A stretch of DNA of 64,000 bases, taken from NCBI GenBank assembly GCA_013398275.1, contig VZSE01008388.1:1384854-1448853 (forward strand), read 5' to 3'. Positions 1 through 12,899 of the stretch are shown here, one piece after another. This DNA is from Promerops cafer (lineage: Eukaryota; Chordata; Aves; Passeriformes; Nectariniidae). Numbering within the stretch: the first letter of the stretch is position 1; every line of letters starts with the position of its first letter. Both the position numbers and the translations under genes were made by a program. The notes under the pieces were generated by a model that worked only from the letters and a program-made list of their open reading frames with translations, did no database searches and was not told where the DNA came from.

Positions 1-260
1 AAAAGCCTAGGTTGGTCAGCCAAGTGCAGCTCAATACAGTCTTCATATCTCACGAGCACAGAGTTAAACTATTGAACTGATAAAAGGTCCCCTTTTTAAT
101 TTGTACAGAGCTTGTTGTTTTGAGGGGTGGTACATGGGGGGGAGATGTTCAGCATAGATTATTATGTCAGCAATGCTTCTTAGTTTTTTCTGTTGTTGAT
201 GGAGGCTTTTGTGTTTGTTTGGTTTTTTACAGCAAACAACTATTGTTCTAATCCTCATTG

Positions 261-280
261 TTCCTCTTTGGGGTATCATT
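261..280. repeat. 20 bp exact direct repeat, copy 1
   Basis: The sequence TTCCTCTTTGGGGTATCATT occurs here and again at 1353-1372 in the same orientation. The flanks differ, although both copies are followed within a few bases by AG. An exact 20-mer shared by chance within 64 kb is unlikely. The two copies bracket 1,072 bp of AT-rich sequence, so they could be target-site duplications of an inserted element. Confidence 0.6.
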
Positions 281-1352
281 TTAGTTGCTTGTTGACATTT
301 AGTTATTTGACTTGTAGTAGCAAGCTTGCAATGGCAGAATGTGTTTGATTTTCATACAGTCCCACCATCATGGGACAGTGTGTTTATGTGCTGAGGAGAA
401 GACAACAGTGCATGTTTTTGGCTTTCATATGCTTTGAAGCTGAAGTAATTTCTTTTTCATGAGATCATTCTGTTATGGCTCACTGATTTACTTCACAACA
501 ACAGTGTAATTATAAGTTATGTGGCTATTGCTTCTTGATTTTAGCAGCTGAAATGACAAAATAATAATAATGAGTAAATTTTTCATGTTCCAATATTTTA
601 ACAAAGATGGATTTACACTTAGCAATGTGATTCTCATGTATTCCAGTTCAGACAATCTAGAGCTGAAAACTTGGTAAAACTTCCCTCTATATTATGCAAG
701 ATATGTTGTTATTTTAATTAACATATTACTTCTTTCACCAGAGCTCTTGAAATTACAATTGCAATGCAGTTATTAAACACAGAATTAAAATTCAGCAATA
801 ATGAAGGAGATAAGGAAGGACTGTGTAGAAGATATATAGAGGTCATAAATGTAAAACAGTATTATGAACTTTAGTTGATACTGAAAACTACTATTCCATA
901 TTGGGAGTGGGGAAATAATACATTAAAGTGTAAAAACAAATTAAATTTTAAAAAACAATCCAAAACGCTTTATAATTTTTTTCATTTAATTTTAATTTGC
1001 ACAAACACTACACCTGAATTCTGTTATTTAATTTATTTTAGATTAAATATCATATATTTTTAAAAAATAAAATAATAACCTACAATATTCGGAATTAATT
1101 TGATTAAAATATATAAAATACTTCTTTAGCTTCATGCATGAGGCCTACAGAAAATTGTCCTAAGCACGCTCCATTTTCTTTCCAACAAAGACTAGAATTA
1201 TTGAGATTTCTTTTAATAGTGGCAAACTAGTAATGAGCTAGCTACATAGCAAAATTACTTTTAAACTGTCTTTTCACTATTTTATTCTACTTATTCTCAG
1301 GTTGTGTAGTATTATGTTATACTCTTACGTTTGATACAACACAGGTGTGTTA

Positions 1353-1372
1353 TTCCTCTTTGGGGTATCATT
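1353..1372. repeat. 20 bp exact direct repeat, copy 2
   Basis: This is the second exact copy of the 20-mer found at 261-280. The sequence just before it (ending CAGGTGTGTTA) has no obvious poly(A) or CR1 tail, so if an element was inserted its type cannot be named. Confidence 0.6.
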
Positions 1373-2948
1373 AGGGGTTTATTTTTTGGAATCTGAGCAC
1401 GTTTAGGGACGTTCAGTGTCCATGCCAAGCTGTGCTCAGGCAGTTGTGTCTAAAAGACACAACATCACTTTCGTGCTACTGAAGACCATCTCTGTTTTTT
1501 GGTTTTTTTTACTGGAGTCTATTTGCTACTGAAAGAGTGCTGTATTTTTTTAAGCATTTTTCAGAGAAAATGTGCCCCACTGTCACGCTGTTCATGGTGC
1601 TACTATCTTGAGTCTGCATCTCATATTTCTCTGCTTTCATTGACACTGCAGAGTGGAGAGTAACAGGAGTAAGCCAAATCCATTTCCAAGTGTCAGTACC
1701 TAAAAGGTCGGTCCTAAACTTGAAAGCTTGAATGTACCATGGCAATTGGGAGTGCACCTCTGGCTTCTGATGCATTCTGCCTGTGGGGTTTTTTGAGGGG
1801 GTGGAAGGGTGTTGACAGTGTTGAATTCAGATCTGTCCTGCTTGCCCTGCTTTTTATTTTAGTAACCTCCATTGGAATTTATCATTTTGTAGTTTTCATT
1901 GATCTTATTGAATAGACATACTACGTTGTGACCTTTTTTGAGTTTCATATTTACTTTAACTTTTTTCTATCAGGGATCAAAGTAGTTTCCCAAAGATTTA
2001 GTTATTTTCCAGACATGTAATTTATAGACTGATAGCTGTTTTACTGTGTATGTTTGTAAGGTGTCAAAACCCCACTTTCTGTTATAAATAGGCTTGTGGT
2101 AAAAATTGTATTTTTCTGATTGTATTTGATCTAGTGGCAAATAAAGCAATGATTTTATTAATCTATTTATTCTTTGAAGCCAGATAGAGGTAAAAGAATA
2201 TAGAGAGTATAAAATAATAATTTAAATTGTTTATATCTGTTTAAATTGTATATATTCTCTAAGTTACAGTAATGATTGTGTTATTATCCAAGTACATTTT
2301 TTTGCCCAGGATAGATTTGCAGAATGAACTTTCAAAACCTGGATAATCAAATAAAGCAGTGAGGATGTGCCAGCATAAACTTCTGAAACTGAGTTGGTGA
2401 CTTAATGTTTATGTGAGAGTCTGTTGGCCAAGACCTGAAGGACTAAGGAAAACTGGGAAAGGAAGGTATGTTGCAACATACTTGGGGAGAAAAGGCAAAA
2501 CCATTATTTGGCAAAGAGATGTAACTTTATATTGAAAGAATTCTTTTATGAATGCTTTGTAAGGTAAATGAAGTATTGACAAGCATTCATCATAAAAATT
2601 GTGATGAACTGAGTCAGAATACAGGTAATGGGAGAGGGCAAATAGGATGGAAACTGTCCAGACAAAGGTGTATTGTAAATTATTTATTTCTCATCTCTGC
2701 AGTACTCAGAACATGGACAACCCTAATTACCTAGGACTTGGTGATGATACTTTAAAACCATACTTTAAAACAAGTCAGTGGAATATTGTTATAAATTTCC
2801 CCAGGTACAAAAGTAAGTCCTGTCCTGAACGACTATTTCAGCAAAATTAGAATATATTCTTTCAGTGTTGGTTTTTGAAGTTTTTACTCCTGTGGCCAAG
2901 TTTTTCACTGTTTAATAATGCCAGAATTAGGAAGACCAGAGAATATGC

Positions 2949-3842
2949 TGTGGTGGGTTGGCCTTGGCTGGATTCCTGGTGCCCACCAAGGCTACTTTAT
3001 TGCTTGCCTCCTCAGGTGGATTGGGGAGAGAGAATATAACACTCACGGGTCAAGATAAGGGCAGGGAGAGATCACTCACCTGTTACTGTCATGGGCAACA
3101 CTGACCCTACTTGGGGGAATCAGTTTAATTTATCGCCAATCAAATCAGAGTAGGATAATGAGAAATAAACCCAATTTTTAAGAACAGCTTTCCCCCACCC
3201 CTTCTTCTTCTCAGGCTCATCTTCATTCCCAGGTTCTCTACCTCCTTCTCCCCAGTGGTGCAGGAGAATGGGAAAGGGCAGTGGCCAGCTCATCCCATGT
3301 TATCTCTGCCATTCATTCGTCCTCAAGGGGAGGACTCCTCACACTCTTCCCCTGCTCCAGTGTGGGTCCCCATGGGGTCACAAGTCCTGCCAGCAAACCT
3401 GCTCCAGCATGGAGCTCCTCTTTCCACAGGTCCTGCCAGGAGCATGCTCCACAGGGTAACAGCCTCCTTCAGGCACATCCACTGCTCTTTCCCTAAGGTT
3501 CTCCGTGGGTTGCAGGGGGATCTCTGCTCCCTTGTGGACCTCCATGGGCTGCAGGGAAACAGCTGCCTCATCATGGGCTGCAGGGGAATCTCACCTGTGG
3601 CACCTGGAGCACCTCCTCTCACTTCATCTCCACTGACACTGGTGTCTGCAGGGCCGTTTGTCTCACATATTCTGGCTCCTCTCTCCAGCTGCAATTGCTC
3701 TTGCACAATAGTTTTTGTCCCCCTTCTTAACTGTGCTATCCTGGAGGTGTTACCACCGCTGCCTTGGCTAGTGTTGGGTCCATCTTGGAGCTGGCTGGAA
3801 TTGGTTCCACATCCCAAACCACAACCTTGTGTACTGAAATGC
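2949..3842. mobile_element. LTR-type interspersed repeat (avian endogenous-retrovirus-like), diverged
   Basis: The block begins TGTGGTGGGTTGGCCTTGGC and contains a clamp-like run of near-repeats built on CTGCTCCAGCATGG, CCATGGGCTGCAGGG and CACAAGTCCTGCCAGC. It is clearly GC-richer than its surroundings. I recognise it as a high-copy bird repeat usually classed with LTR/ERV elements. That is recalled knowledge, not something the sequence proves. No gag, pol or env coding sequence is visible, so it is at most a solo LTR. The flanks offer a weak target-site duplication: GAATATGC before 2949 and GAAATGC at 3836-3842. Open frames of 201 codons (+) and 164 codons (-) inside it come from the internal GC-rich repeats and are not credible genes. 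The strand is left open because polyadenylation-like motifs occur on both strands. Confidence 0.65.
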
Positions 3843-6800
3843 AGATTTTGCAGAAAATAGGAGCTAAAGCGCAGAGCATAATCTACGTTGTTTTCTTTTT
3901 TAATCTATTAAAAAAATTTCTCTAATGAAAAATGTACCCCAATCAGGCAAGGTTTCTTGTACTCTGCATTTCTAACTCTGCTCCCTTTTTGGCAGAGTTC
4001 TACATCTTGTCCTTCAGCAAAATTGTGTTTTGCAATTAAAATATTCCTCTGGGTAATTACTGATCTGGGAGATATGTTCAGATAAAACCAAGCAGAGCTC
4101 ACACCACTGAGCTCATGACCTTACTAGGTGAGGATGTGTGTGCCTGTCTTTAGAGAGTGAGCAGTAGATGGAAAGTATAAGAGCTGAGCTGTAATCTTTT
4201 CTTTGCATCTCCCCTTTTGGACTGGTGTCTTAATCACCCCCGTCATATCAGGGGTGTAGCCAGGTGTGTGTGTTGTGGTGTGTTTTGTGCTGTCCGTGGA
4301 AATTGTGCGTAAGAAATAATGCAGAGTTCACAGGACCCGTAGAATGAGCACCTGTGTAAAGAGAAAGCGTGTGATTTATTAAATTTTGTGTGTTGTGTGT
4401 GTGGGCCCACTGATAAGGCTGCTCCTAAGTGGATCCTGTCCCTTACAGCAGATATTACACAGCCTCAAATGGCTTTTTTTCTACAATGCTCTTGATTATC
4501 AATAACCATTTAAACTAGACTGTTCCCTTGCAACTTTAATTCCTTGCAAACTGAACATTTGTAATCCTTTTACATACTAATTATTTATTCTTTTTTTGTA
4601 TGCATAAAATCATGAGGCACATAAAATTGCTGGGCCAGAATTAACTAAAGTTGATTATTAATGAGATCAAACAGTTAATGGGTTTGAGAAGTGAACTACT
4701 ACAGAATTCTTTATGTATATTTCTTGGAGGTTACGTAAAATGAGTCAGTTGGACCTAAGTTCTGTTCCAAATGAAGTGTTAGGCATTTTGTTATTCACTT
4801 TAGGGAGTCTAGATTTTAATTTGTTTTGCTTCATCACAATCCACCATCTGCCTCCTCATGTGAGGGACACATGAGGGATCTGTGAACAGTTTCCATAAAC
4901 AGTTGGCTTGCACCTGGGAGGCCTGAAGGAAACCTATTGCTTTTGTGAGAAGTCTTTGCTTGCCAATGGACAAATAGGAGAGACAAAGAGCTGATATTTT
5001 GTTACTGTTTTTCTTTCTCCCATCACCATTATTATGAAGTTTTTTAGAGTCTCTTGTTCTCTGTGGTTTTGTCTCCATTTCTATCCTTGGAGCCTCAGTA
5101 AGGAGGGCTTTGTTTTGAAGGTGCTGTGCAGGTTATCAGTAATTTGTATAAATTATTCATCGGTAGTCACTGGGACCAAGGGACAGTGATATACTTTGAG
5201 ATGTTTTTCCTGCTGTAGCACCTCCATTGATATGCATAGTTTGATTAAAGAGAGCCATCATAATTCTTCCTTCAGGACAGATATTATTAAAACATTTATA
5301 ATCAGTTATAACTGAAGTACCAGCTCACGGATACAAACTCCCCTGCTCCTTCTCAGCTCTGAGTTGTCTCTGGGTTTGGGAACAGAGGTGTGAAGTCTTC
5401 AGAACAATATCCTCTTTTCAAAACACCTTCCATAGTGGTAGACTGGGGAAGTAGCTACAAAATATTGTGTGATAAGGTGGTAGGCATCTACTCTGAATTG
5501 TAGGTTATTTGTTGAGGCTCCAGGTGTTTTTACCAGTAAGGCCTAGAAAGAGTAAATTAGCCCGATTGTAATCTGTTGTTTTTATCTGTCCTTTCATCTG
5601 TCTGTCTATCTTGACATAGTCCTAATATGGTGAGCAATGTATTCTTGTCCAGGATATGTTAGATAATGCACAAAACCAGGAATGACACTGTCTGTACCTG
5701 ACAGAACTTAATTTTGAACTTGTGAGAATGGTGCATGTAATAACCTTTCATTATATCTCTGAAGTATCCACCAGAGGAATTACGCTAGAGTGAATAGAAC
5801 TCCTGAGAAGACTGGCATGGAGCAATGCAATTCCTATCTCAAAATGTTGGGTTTTCATCAGATGTTTCTATCTTGCTCTGGGAAAGTAAAATTTCAGCAA
5901 TGTAGACTTGTCAGTCTATTTTTTGAGTAAGCCTGGATAAATTGTTTACTATAAGATACTACAGCACACAGCTTATGAGAAGTATTAGAGACAGAATAAG
6001 AAAAGAATGAGTGGTAGTTTAGTCTATATGGGTACTGCAGGCAGTCCTGATGAACTTGCCTTTAGTTGTGTTAACTGAGAAACTTTAGGTCCACAAAATA
6101 CCAGAAATTGCAAAATTAAATAATACTGAGGGTTTTTTTTAATAGGGAAAAGGATTAGCCCAAGTAATGAGTAACCAATAAATGTGGAGGTTTTTTTCTC
6201 TTTTTGAATAAAGGTAAGATGGCTTCATATCTAATCACCTTATATAAGGTAAAATAATAGGACATTTTGTGTTTCTCTGATCTTGAACCTATTTTTATGT
6301 AGAGATTTCTAGTTATGAATGTCCAAATTAATTTATAAATACAAATTCTGGACTAGAGTATGTTAGGGAATATTTCTGCTTTACTACTTAGTGTTCCTAT
6401 TGAAGTTCCTTTGAAATAAGCTTTATTTTTGGTTTCATGTATCTACGTTTCTTGTCTTACAGTTGGTTTTGTTCTGTAATAATTTAATTAATCATCTTCA
6501 TACATCTCATTTGCTGTTGCAAGTGAATTTTCTACATCCCATCTGTATTGCTTTAATTTACTGATTATAATTTGCTCATTATAATTTACGATTAAATTAG
6601 GAGAAATTCTTTCATCTGTTGTGGTGAAAGTCTGGTCTCTTTCGAATAGGATACTTGAAATTTTATGCTTCCCCAGGTAGTGTTTTGAAATTAACCTATC
6701 TTCTGCTTAAAAAAAAAAAAAAACCCAGCCTGTAAATTTTACTTCGGTGTTTTACAATACTTTAACAAGGATGTTGAAAAGAGGGATAAAAAATTCCCTT

Positions 6801-7740
6801 TATTTTGTATGAGCTAGGTTCTACCAGACTAATGTATTTCCAGTGATAAGGTAATTGACTACTTCAGGAAAGTAAGGCAGTAAATGTACTCTGTATCAGT
6901 CTGAACAAACGTTTTGGTGGGTGAGAAATTACCACAAGGGAGGGCAGCAGTGGTGCTGTAACATCATGAACAGGGAATGTACAGCAGTGTTTTGTGAGAA
7001 TCAGTGATGCTCACTGTTGCATATAGGTAAAGCCCTATAAAATAAGGGCTTATTTACCCTTGTAAAATCATGGCTCAGGCCTGCTACTTCAGCTAAGTAG
7101 AAGAGGAGTATGGGAAAGTGACTCAGCTGAATCAGAGGTAGAAAAACAAGTTATATAACCATTAGGTGTTCACATGGTGGTGTATGGTAGTTGGTTGGAT
7201 TATGTTTGTTATGATTTAGAACTATGTAACCGATACAGGCCTAACTGCTTAAAAAGGCCTGATTTTTGCAATAAAGTAGCTCTCCTTTGCACTGCCTGGG
7301 GACTCTCCATTGCTCTGCATTGTGCAGCTCACTATCAATACCATTTTGTATTCTAATGATTGTATTTTGTGCTCAAAGATTAGGATGAGAAATATTGTGA
7401 CTGTTGGGAAGAATTTGGGAGTTCAGGATAATATTGTTGAAGGCAAGAGGTGATCTTATGGTCTGGAGTTACAGAAAAGTCACTTAATACTGCAAAGCAC
7501 AAAATAGTTCCTTTGCAGATGAAAAGCAAGAATGGGTGCTGCAAATGAAGAACTGGAGGAGCATGGGGATTAGGGCAAGGCATCTTACTTTATTATTGAC
7601 ACAGGTTCTTTGAATTTTCATAGACTAGATTGAATGAAAAGCCTTTCTTGATTTCCTGGGTTGCTGGAAATTGCTGTAGAACATTAGCCTTTATTATAGA
7701 ATCTTCTTAAATTTAAATCTTTCTCCATTGTGAGAGTGTT

Positions 7741-7905
7741 AAATATCAAAACAGGCACCCAGAGAGGATTGTGTAATCTCCATCCTTGGAGATACTGAAA
7801 ACTTTACCAGACAAAGTGATAAGCAACCTGTTCTAAGAGGACCTGCTTTGAGCAGGAGGTTAGACTGAATGGACTCCAGGGGTATCATCTAACCTGAATT
7901 ATTTA
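7741..7905 (+). mobile_element. CR1 LINE 3'-end remnant, old
   Basis: The sequence reads like a worn CR1 3' end: ATCCTTGGAGATACTGAAAA, then CAACCTGTTCTAAGAGGACC, then TTTGAGCAGGAGGTTAGACT and a few diverged bases. The order of these blocks matches the CR1 end of ORF2 and the 3' UTR. The terminal tail is degraded. CR1 copies are usually 5'-truncated and this one is short. Confidence 0.75.
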
Positions 7906-9352
7906 ATAATACTCTCCGCTGTTTTATTTGCTGGATTGCCTATTGGAGCTCGTTACTCTCTTCTGCAGTGGTGCTCTTCCTTAGAGTCATGTGAGCTTTT
8001 TATGTGCATTCTTGGAGGAGTGTTTGCCTTCCTTGCGATTCAGTATGACAGAGGTGACTCTGGCAGTCAGTAATCTACCGTTAAGGATTAATCCTGGATC
8101 TTTTCAGCACAGTTTCTTAATTTTTTTTTCTGCAGGTCCCATCGTACAATTTCTTATTGCATGGACTGGGTTAACACCTCAAAATTGTTTTTCGCAGATT
8201 TTCTGTATTTTTACCTTCTTTTTTGTTGTCCCTGCTTAACAACATTTCTCCTGTTTCATATTTTGTGGAATTTATCACTCCTTAAGTTCTGAGGTTAGTC
8301 TGATCTTGAATTAGATGAAAATAATAATAAACATTCTCAGAAGCAACTTGGAGAAAAAGCTAGTTCAAGTGTCAGCTGTTTTATTGGAACATGTTGCTTA
8401 CAGTTTTAAAACGGGGTTGTAGAAAGATTTTTTTCTTATACCAGTTATACATCTCAGCATCATCTGGCTTTTAGCTGGTTTACTTCTTTAGTCTCAGTAT
8501 CTTTTCACTTTATTTTTCTCTTTGAATTTCACAAATTACAGCAGTCATGCAGAAGCAGGAAATGACAATAGCAGGGAATGGGAGCTGACTATAGAGCCTC
8601 CAAAAGATACATTTCCCTATAGAGATCATTAGAATTAAATTTGAACAACAAATAATTTTTTTCTGAAGGCAGAAAATAATTGAACGATCAAAAAATGCCC
8701 TTTCCTCATGCTGAGAATAGAAAAACACTTTTTTCAAATTTTTGAATTTGAAAATATATCTTTTGGTTTCTCATGGGGGTATAAGTACCACTTTGGTTAA
8801 CCATTCAATTTTTTCACTCCCAGGCAGTAATCCAACTGAAATCGTACTAGATTTTACATCTTTATGCTCTTTAAGGGAAACAGTTCCTTAGGGAAACTGT
8901 AATAAAAGTAGACGGAGTTGCTTAGAGATAGATGCAATACTATTTATATCAGGCAAGAAAAGTGCCAAGTATTTAATGTCATTTTGAAAGGCGTCAATAA
9001 GTTTTAATCTGGAATACTGTGTGTAACTGACCATCAGCAATCAGGAAGGTTGAACTCGTGCTTAGCAGGAGAAGGTTCTAGAAGCATAAAGTTGCTTTAA
9101 TAAAAAGATACTTAAAGGCACTTGGCTGTGCAGGGTGAAAGCTAAAAAGAGAAATTACTGTCATCCATGAAAATAGCACAGGAGAGAGAAATTACAGGAT
9201 GGGATCTCAGTTATTGAGGAAAAAAACTAGAGCAGGTAAAAGGATATCATATGAGGCAGGTTGCTGCTTAGGAAAGAAGCAAGATAAAAGTATTCCAGTA
9301 TGACAAGTGGTGGTAAAAACTCTCGCTTGTCCTATTATCTTTTCCTCATCTG

Positions 9353-9460
9353 GATGCCAAGTCATGGATTCAATCCCTGTAGAGGCGGTTCACTTAAAGA
9401 GTTGGACTTGATGGTCCTTGTGGGTCCCTAACAACTCAGAGAATTCTGTGATTCTGTGAC
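9353..9460 (+). mobile_element. 5'-truncated tRNA-derived SINE with CR1 tail (TguSINE1-like)
   Basis: The left part (GATGCCAAGTCATGGATTCA, then ATCCCTGTAG) looks like the 3' half of a tRNA, with a worn Pol III B box near GGATTCAATCC. It runs directly into TTCACTTAAAGAGTTGGACT, TGATGGTCCTTGTGGGTCCC and the tail ATTCTGTGATTCTGTGA, which is a CR1-type 3' end. This join is the layout of TguSINE1, a tRNA-Ile/CR1 SINE described from zebra finch. The 5' half of the tRNA head, with the A box, is not visible, so the copy is 5'-truncated. The family name is recalled from memory. Confidence 0.72.
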
Positions 9461-9744
9461 AGTTGAAGAATAAAAGCATATGGAACATTGCCTGAAGTAG
9501 CAAGGAGAGAGACTTGATCACCCAGGAAACCTTCTCCATTTGAGTTTGGAATTCCTACTTAAGCTCCTACACACTGTCCATAGGTTCCATTTTTAAAGTG
9601 ATATATCTGGTTTTATATTTGCTGCAGCTAAAGGAAAGTTGCAGGAAACTTCCAAAGAGTTATCATTAGAAATAGTAATTAGAAGTCTTAGTTGTTACTG
9701 CTGTGCTTCTTGTAATTAGGAAGCTGCCAAGTTATCTGTAAATC

Positions 9745-9805
9745 CCCATAAAAAACACAAAAAACAAACAAAAAAAAGCCATACACAAAAAACTATCACC
9801 CAAAA
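9745..9805. repeat. A/C-rich low-complexity tract
   Basis: This is a run of A-rich sequence with interspersed C (AAAAAACACAAAAAACAAAC and similar). No element is recognisable on either side. Confidence 0.6.
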
Positions 9806-12800
9806 CAGAAAGCCAAATTAGACTTGTGTGAGGCATCTTATGTAAAGAATTGAATGATGACAATTTTGGTAGCAGTACTTACAAGTATGTCCCTGGATAA
9901 TGTTTATTGTCAGCAGAGTTTTTCAGAGGCCCATGCTGCTTCTTTCTAATGTAGTGATTCCTAGGAATTTGCCAAAATTAATCCTACTTTGTCACTACTG
10001 CTTGAGTAACAAGTGCCGCTAATAAGAGCTTTCAGTCTACCTGGACAAATCAGATATGGTGGAGAAACAGAATAGAATGCACAGATCTGTCCTGGAGATT
10101 TAGTAACAGTATTATGTTTTCTGCCAATTAAATAATTTGGAAGAAATTTATTGAGAGGAAGACTAACTAGATGGAGCAAAACAACAGAGATCCTCTGGGG
10201 TTTAATACACAGAAGAGGGAGGCAAGGGGAGAAGGAGCCGTGAGAGTGGTAGAGTTCAAAACAGGGCACATCTAGAGTAAAAGATGGTGGGGGAAAAAAA
10301 AGATGGCACACGGTTGGAGCAAGCTTTTTGATGCATAGAATGCATCAAAAAATGGAAAAAAATACAGGAGTAGGCCTATTGTCTTTAGAAAACCCAATGA
10401 TCCCCACAAAAGGACTCTGCTGACTCCATTCTGGCTTCCTCCCAGCATTTCTTTTCTCAAGAGCAAGATGAAAGAAAATCTTACAAGAATGAACAGTTCA
10501 TTCAAAGGGATGCATTTTGAGCACTTACCAACAAAGTTTAAATGTCATTGTATAAAACATCATCACAATGAAGGATAACCATTAGAGAAATTGTCTTTGT
10601 TCCCTCTCACAAAATGCTCCACAAGGAGCTGGAATGAGTAAGCATCTGGGGACAAAAATGAGGGAATTGAGAAATATGGGAGCTAAAAAGTGAAGTAGTC
10701 GTAGAGAAGCTGGTTAAGCTACTTAAGTTTGACAGAGCAGATATGAGCTCCTGAAGTGCTGTTGTGACCCCAAATAAATTTCAGTCATATGCAAACGTTG
10801 ATATGACATCCTTCGTTGGCGATCAATTTTTTTAATAAGATCAAAATGCAAGCTGTTTTCCCTCTGCTGTTTTTAAACACTCTTGTGAAATCACAGTCTG
10901 AAAGGAAGTTATTCTGGCACGTGATAAGGTGCTGAAGAGTTTTGTAGCACGTTTTAGACATGACGAGGACAGGGGCGTATCACAGACAAATTTTGGAGCT
11001 TATTGTCGTGATTCATCATAGCCTAACAATAGCCTAATGGAAGTGTCTTTCAGAAAGCCCAAATATATACAAGGAGCAGATGGCAGTTTCTGTTCTTAGT
11101 CTGTATCCATTAAATAGATTTCACACATATCCCTGAGGCTTATATCTGTTGTGCATAAAGAGAGCCATGAGCAGAACACTGCAGCGTTTGACCTCTGTAT
11201 TGTGCCTTCTTGTCTGTGAAATGCAGCTACAGCGTGCTCTGAAATGAATGATGATTAGTGTCTAGAGATACTGTTGCTTTCTTTGACATAAAAGTGCTTT
11301 GGTGCTTCTTTTGAAAAAAATTTCGAGTAATCCAAACAAGAGATTGTGAAATAAGATTTATTTGAATGTAAGATTTACTTGAACCTTAAGAAATTTTTTT
11401 CTGATGAAAACATAGGCATTATTCCATTTTAAAAGGGCACAAATCAAAGCTCTGACAGCAACCAAAGAATTGCACGAATCTAGAAATTTGGTGTATGATG
11501 CCTTTTCTATTGATTATGAATTTCGAAAGGTCAACTTCCATCAGAACATGGGAAAAGTGAGATATAGCTGTGCCAGTTTGGTTCAAATAATGTCTTTTTG
11601 ACATTTCTTGTGGCCTTATCAAGCATTCCATTTTTGCATTATAATGTTTAGTAAATGTACTTATCTTTGTGCTGAACTTTTAGGTAAAGTATGAAAGTTG
11701 TGGTATGTTTCAGCTCTGATTACTGATTACGCAGCACAGTGGGGCTTCAAGAACTGCCAGCACAGGCTGGATTTAGATAGTCATGATCAAGTGCTCATCA
11801 GTTCCTGCCAGATTTCACCTGAAGTTAAATGATTAGATGCAACACCTGAATGTTTCCTAAAATGGAACTCCATTCTGTGTCTTGGAAACTCAAATGTAGT
11901 TGTCACTATTGCAGCACTAGTTGACACTATAACAAGTAGTTCTTCCCTCGTGGAATAAGGCACTGATTTTCATAGATGAAGATGGGAAAGCTGGGACACT
12001 AAAACATAGCGTTGGAATAGTGTTGTGATTTTCCAGTCAAACCAGCCTTAACTAAGTCTGTGGTTAGTCTGTAGTTAATTTCAGGTATTGAGTTATTTTA
12101 TTCTTCATGAATTTATATACAGAATTGAAATTAAGAGCAACACAAGACCTCTGTTATATAGGTTTTAGCTTTATTATATTTTTACGTTTGCCTTTATTAA
12201 ATGTAGCTATGCTTGTTTCTTGATGGTTTGGCTGCTCAGCTTCATAATGTAATTTTCCTTAGCTGATGTCAAAAAAATTCTATCCAAGTCATAAACAATG
12301 CAATATTTATAAATATTCCATAAAGTATCTCTATTTTCTGGCATACTAGGTCTTTATCTGTTTGATCTGTATTTCTATAAATGGTTACAGAAGGTATAAA
12401 AAAGAGGATAAATTGTTCTCAGATTTGTGTGTTCAGGACCTGTGAAAAATCTTCTTTTACTGAATTGGTGAGAAATGCCAGACTGAGGTCAAGAAGACTA
12501 AACTCTACATCCTGTCTTCTCAGTAAATTAAAAGTCAATTCAGTAAACTAAAAACTTACTTGGTTCTCTGCATTCTTATGATGATAATTCTACCAGTTAT
12601 AGAGAAATTTCAGTCTCAGCTGTTGATACTTATTAGTGATTACTAGTTCTCACATTTGTTTTGCTTGTATATGTAGACTTAAATGATCAGACAAGTTAAT
12701 TTGCTTTTGAAGTCATTTAAAAATATCTAATTTATTTAGATATTCTAAAACAGGGATGCTAATGCTATAGGTCAGGCATAACATAACAGAGCTAGAAACC

Positions 12801-12882
12801 TGAAGCAAAACCACACAGTATTTTATTCCAAAAGGGTCTTTATACGTATTTTGTCTGTCCCTTTCAATTAGATTCTAATTTT

Positions 12883-12899
12883 TTTCTTCTTCTTCTTCT
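12883..12899. repeat. Short TTC microsatellite
   Basis: About five consecutive TTC units follow a T-rich run. Confidence 0.7.

Noticed and set aside
3255..3860. 201-codon + frame (and a 164-codon frame on the other strand) as possible proteins
   Set aside because: Both lie within an LTR-like repeat with internal GC-rich duplications; the peptides have no domain and no splice or start context.
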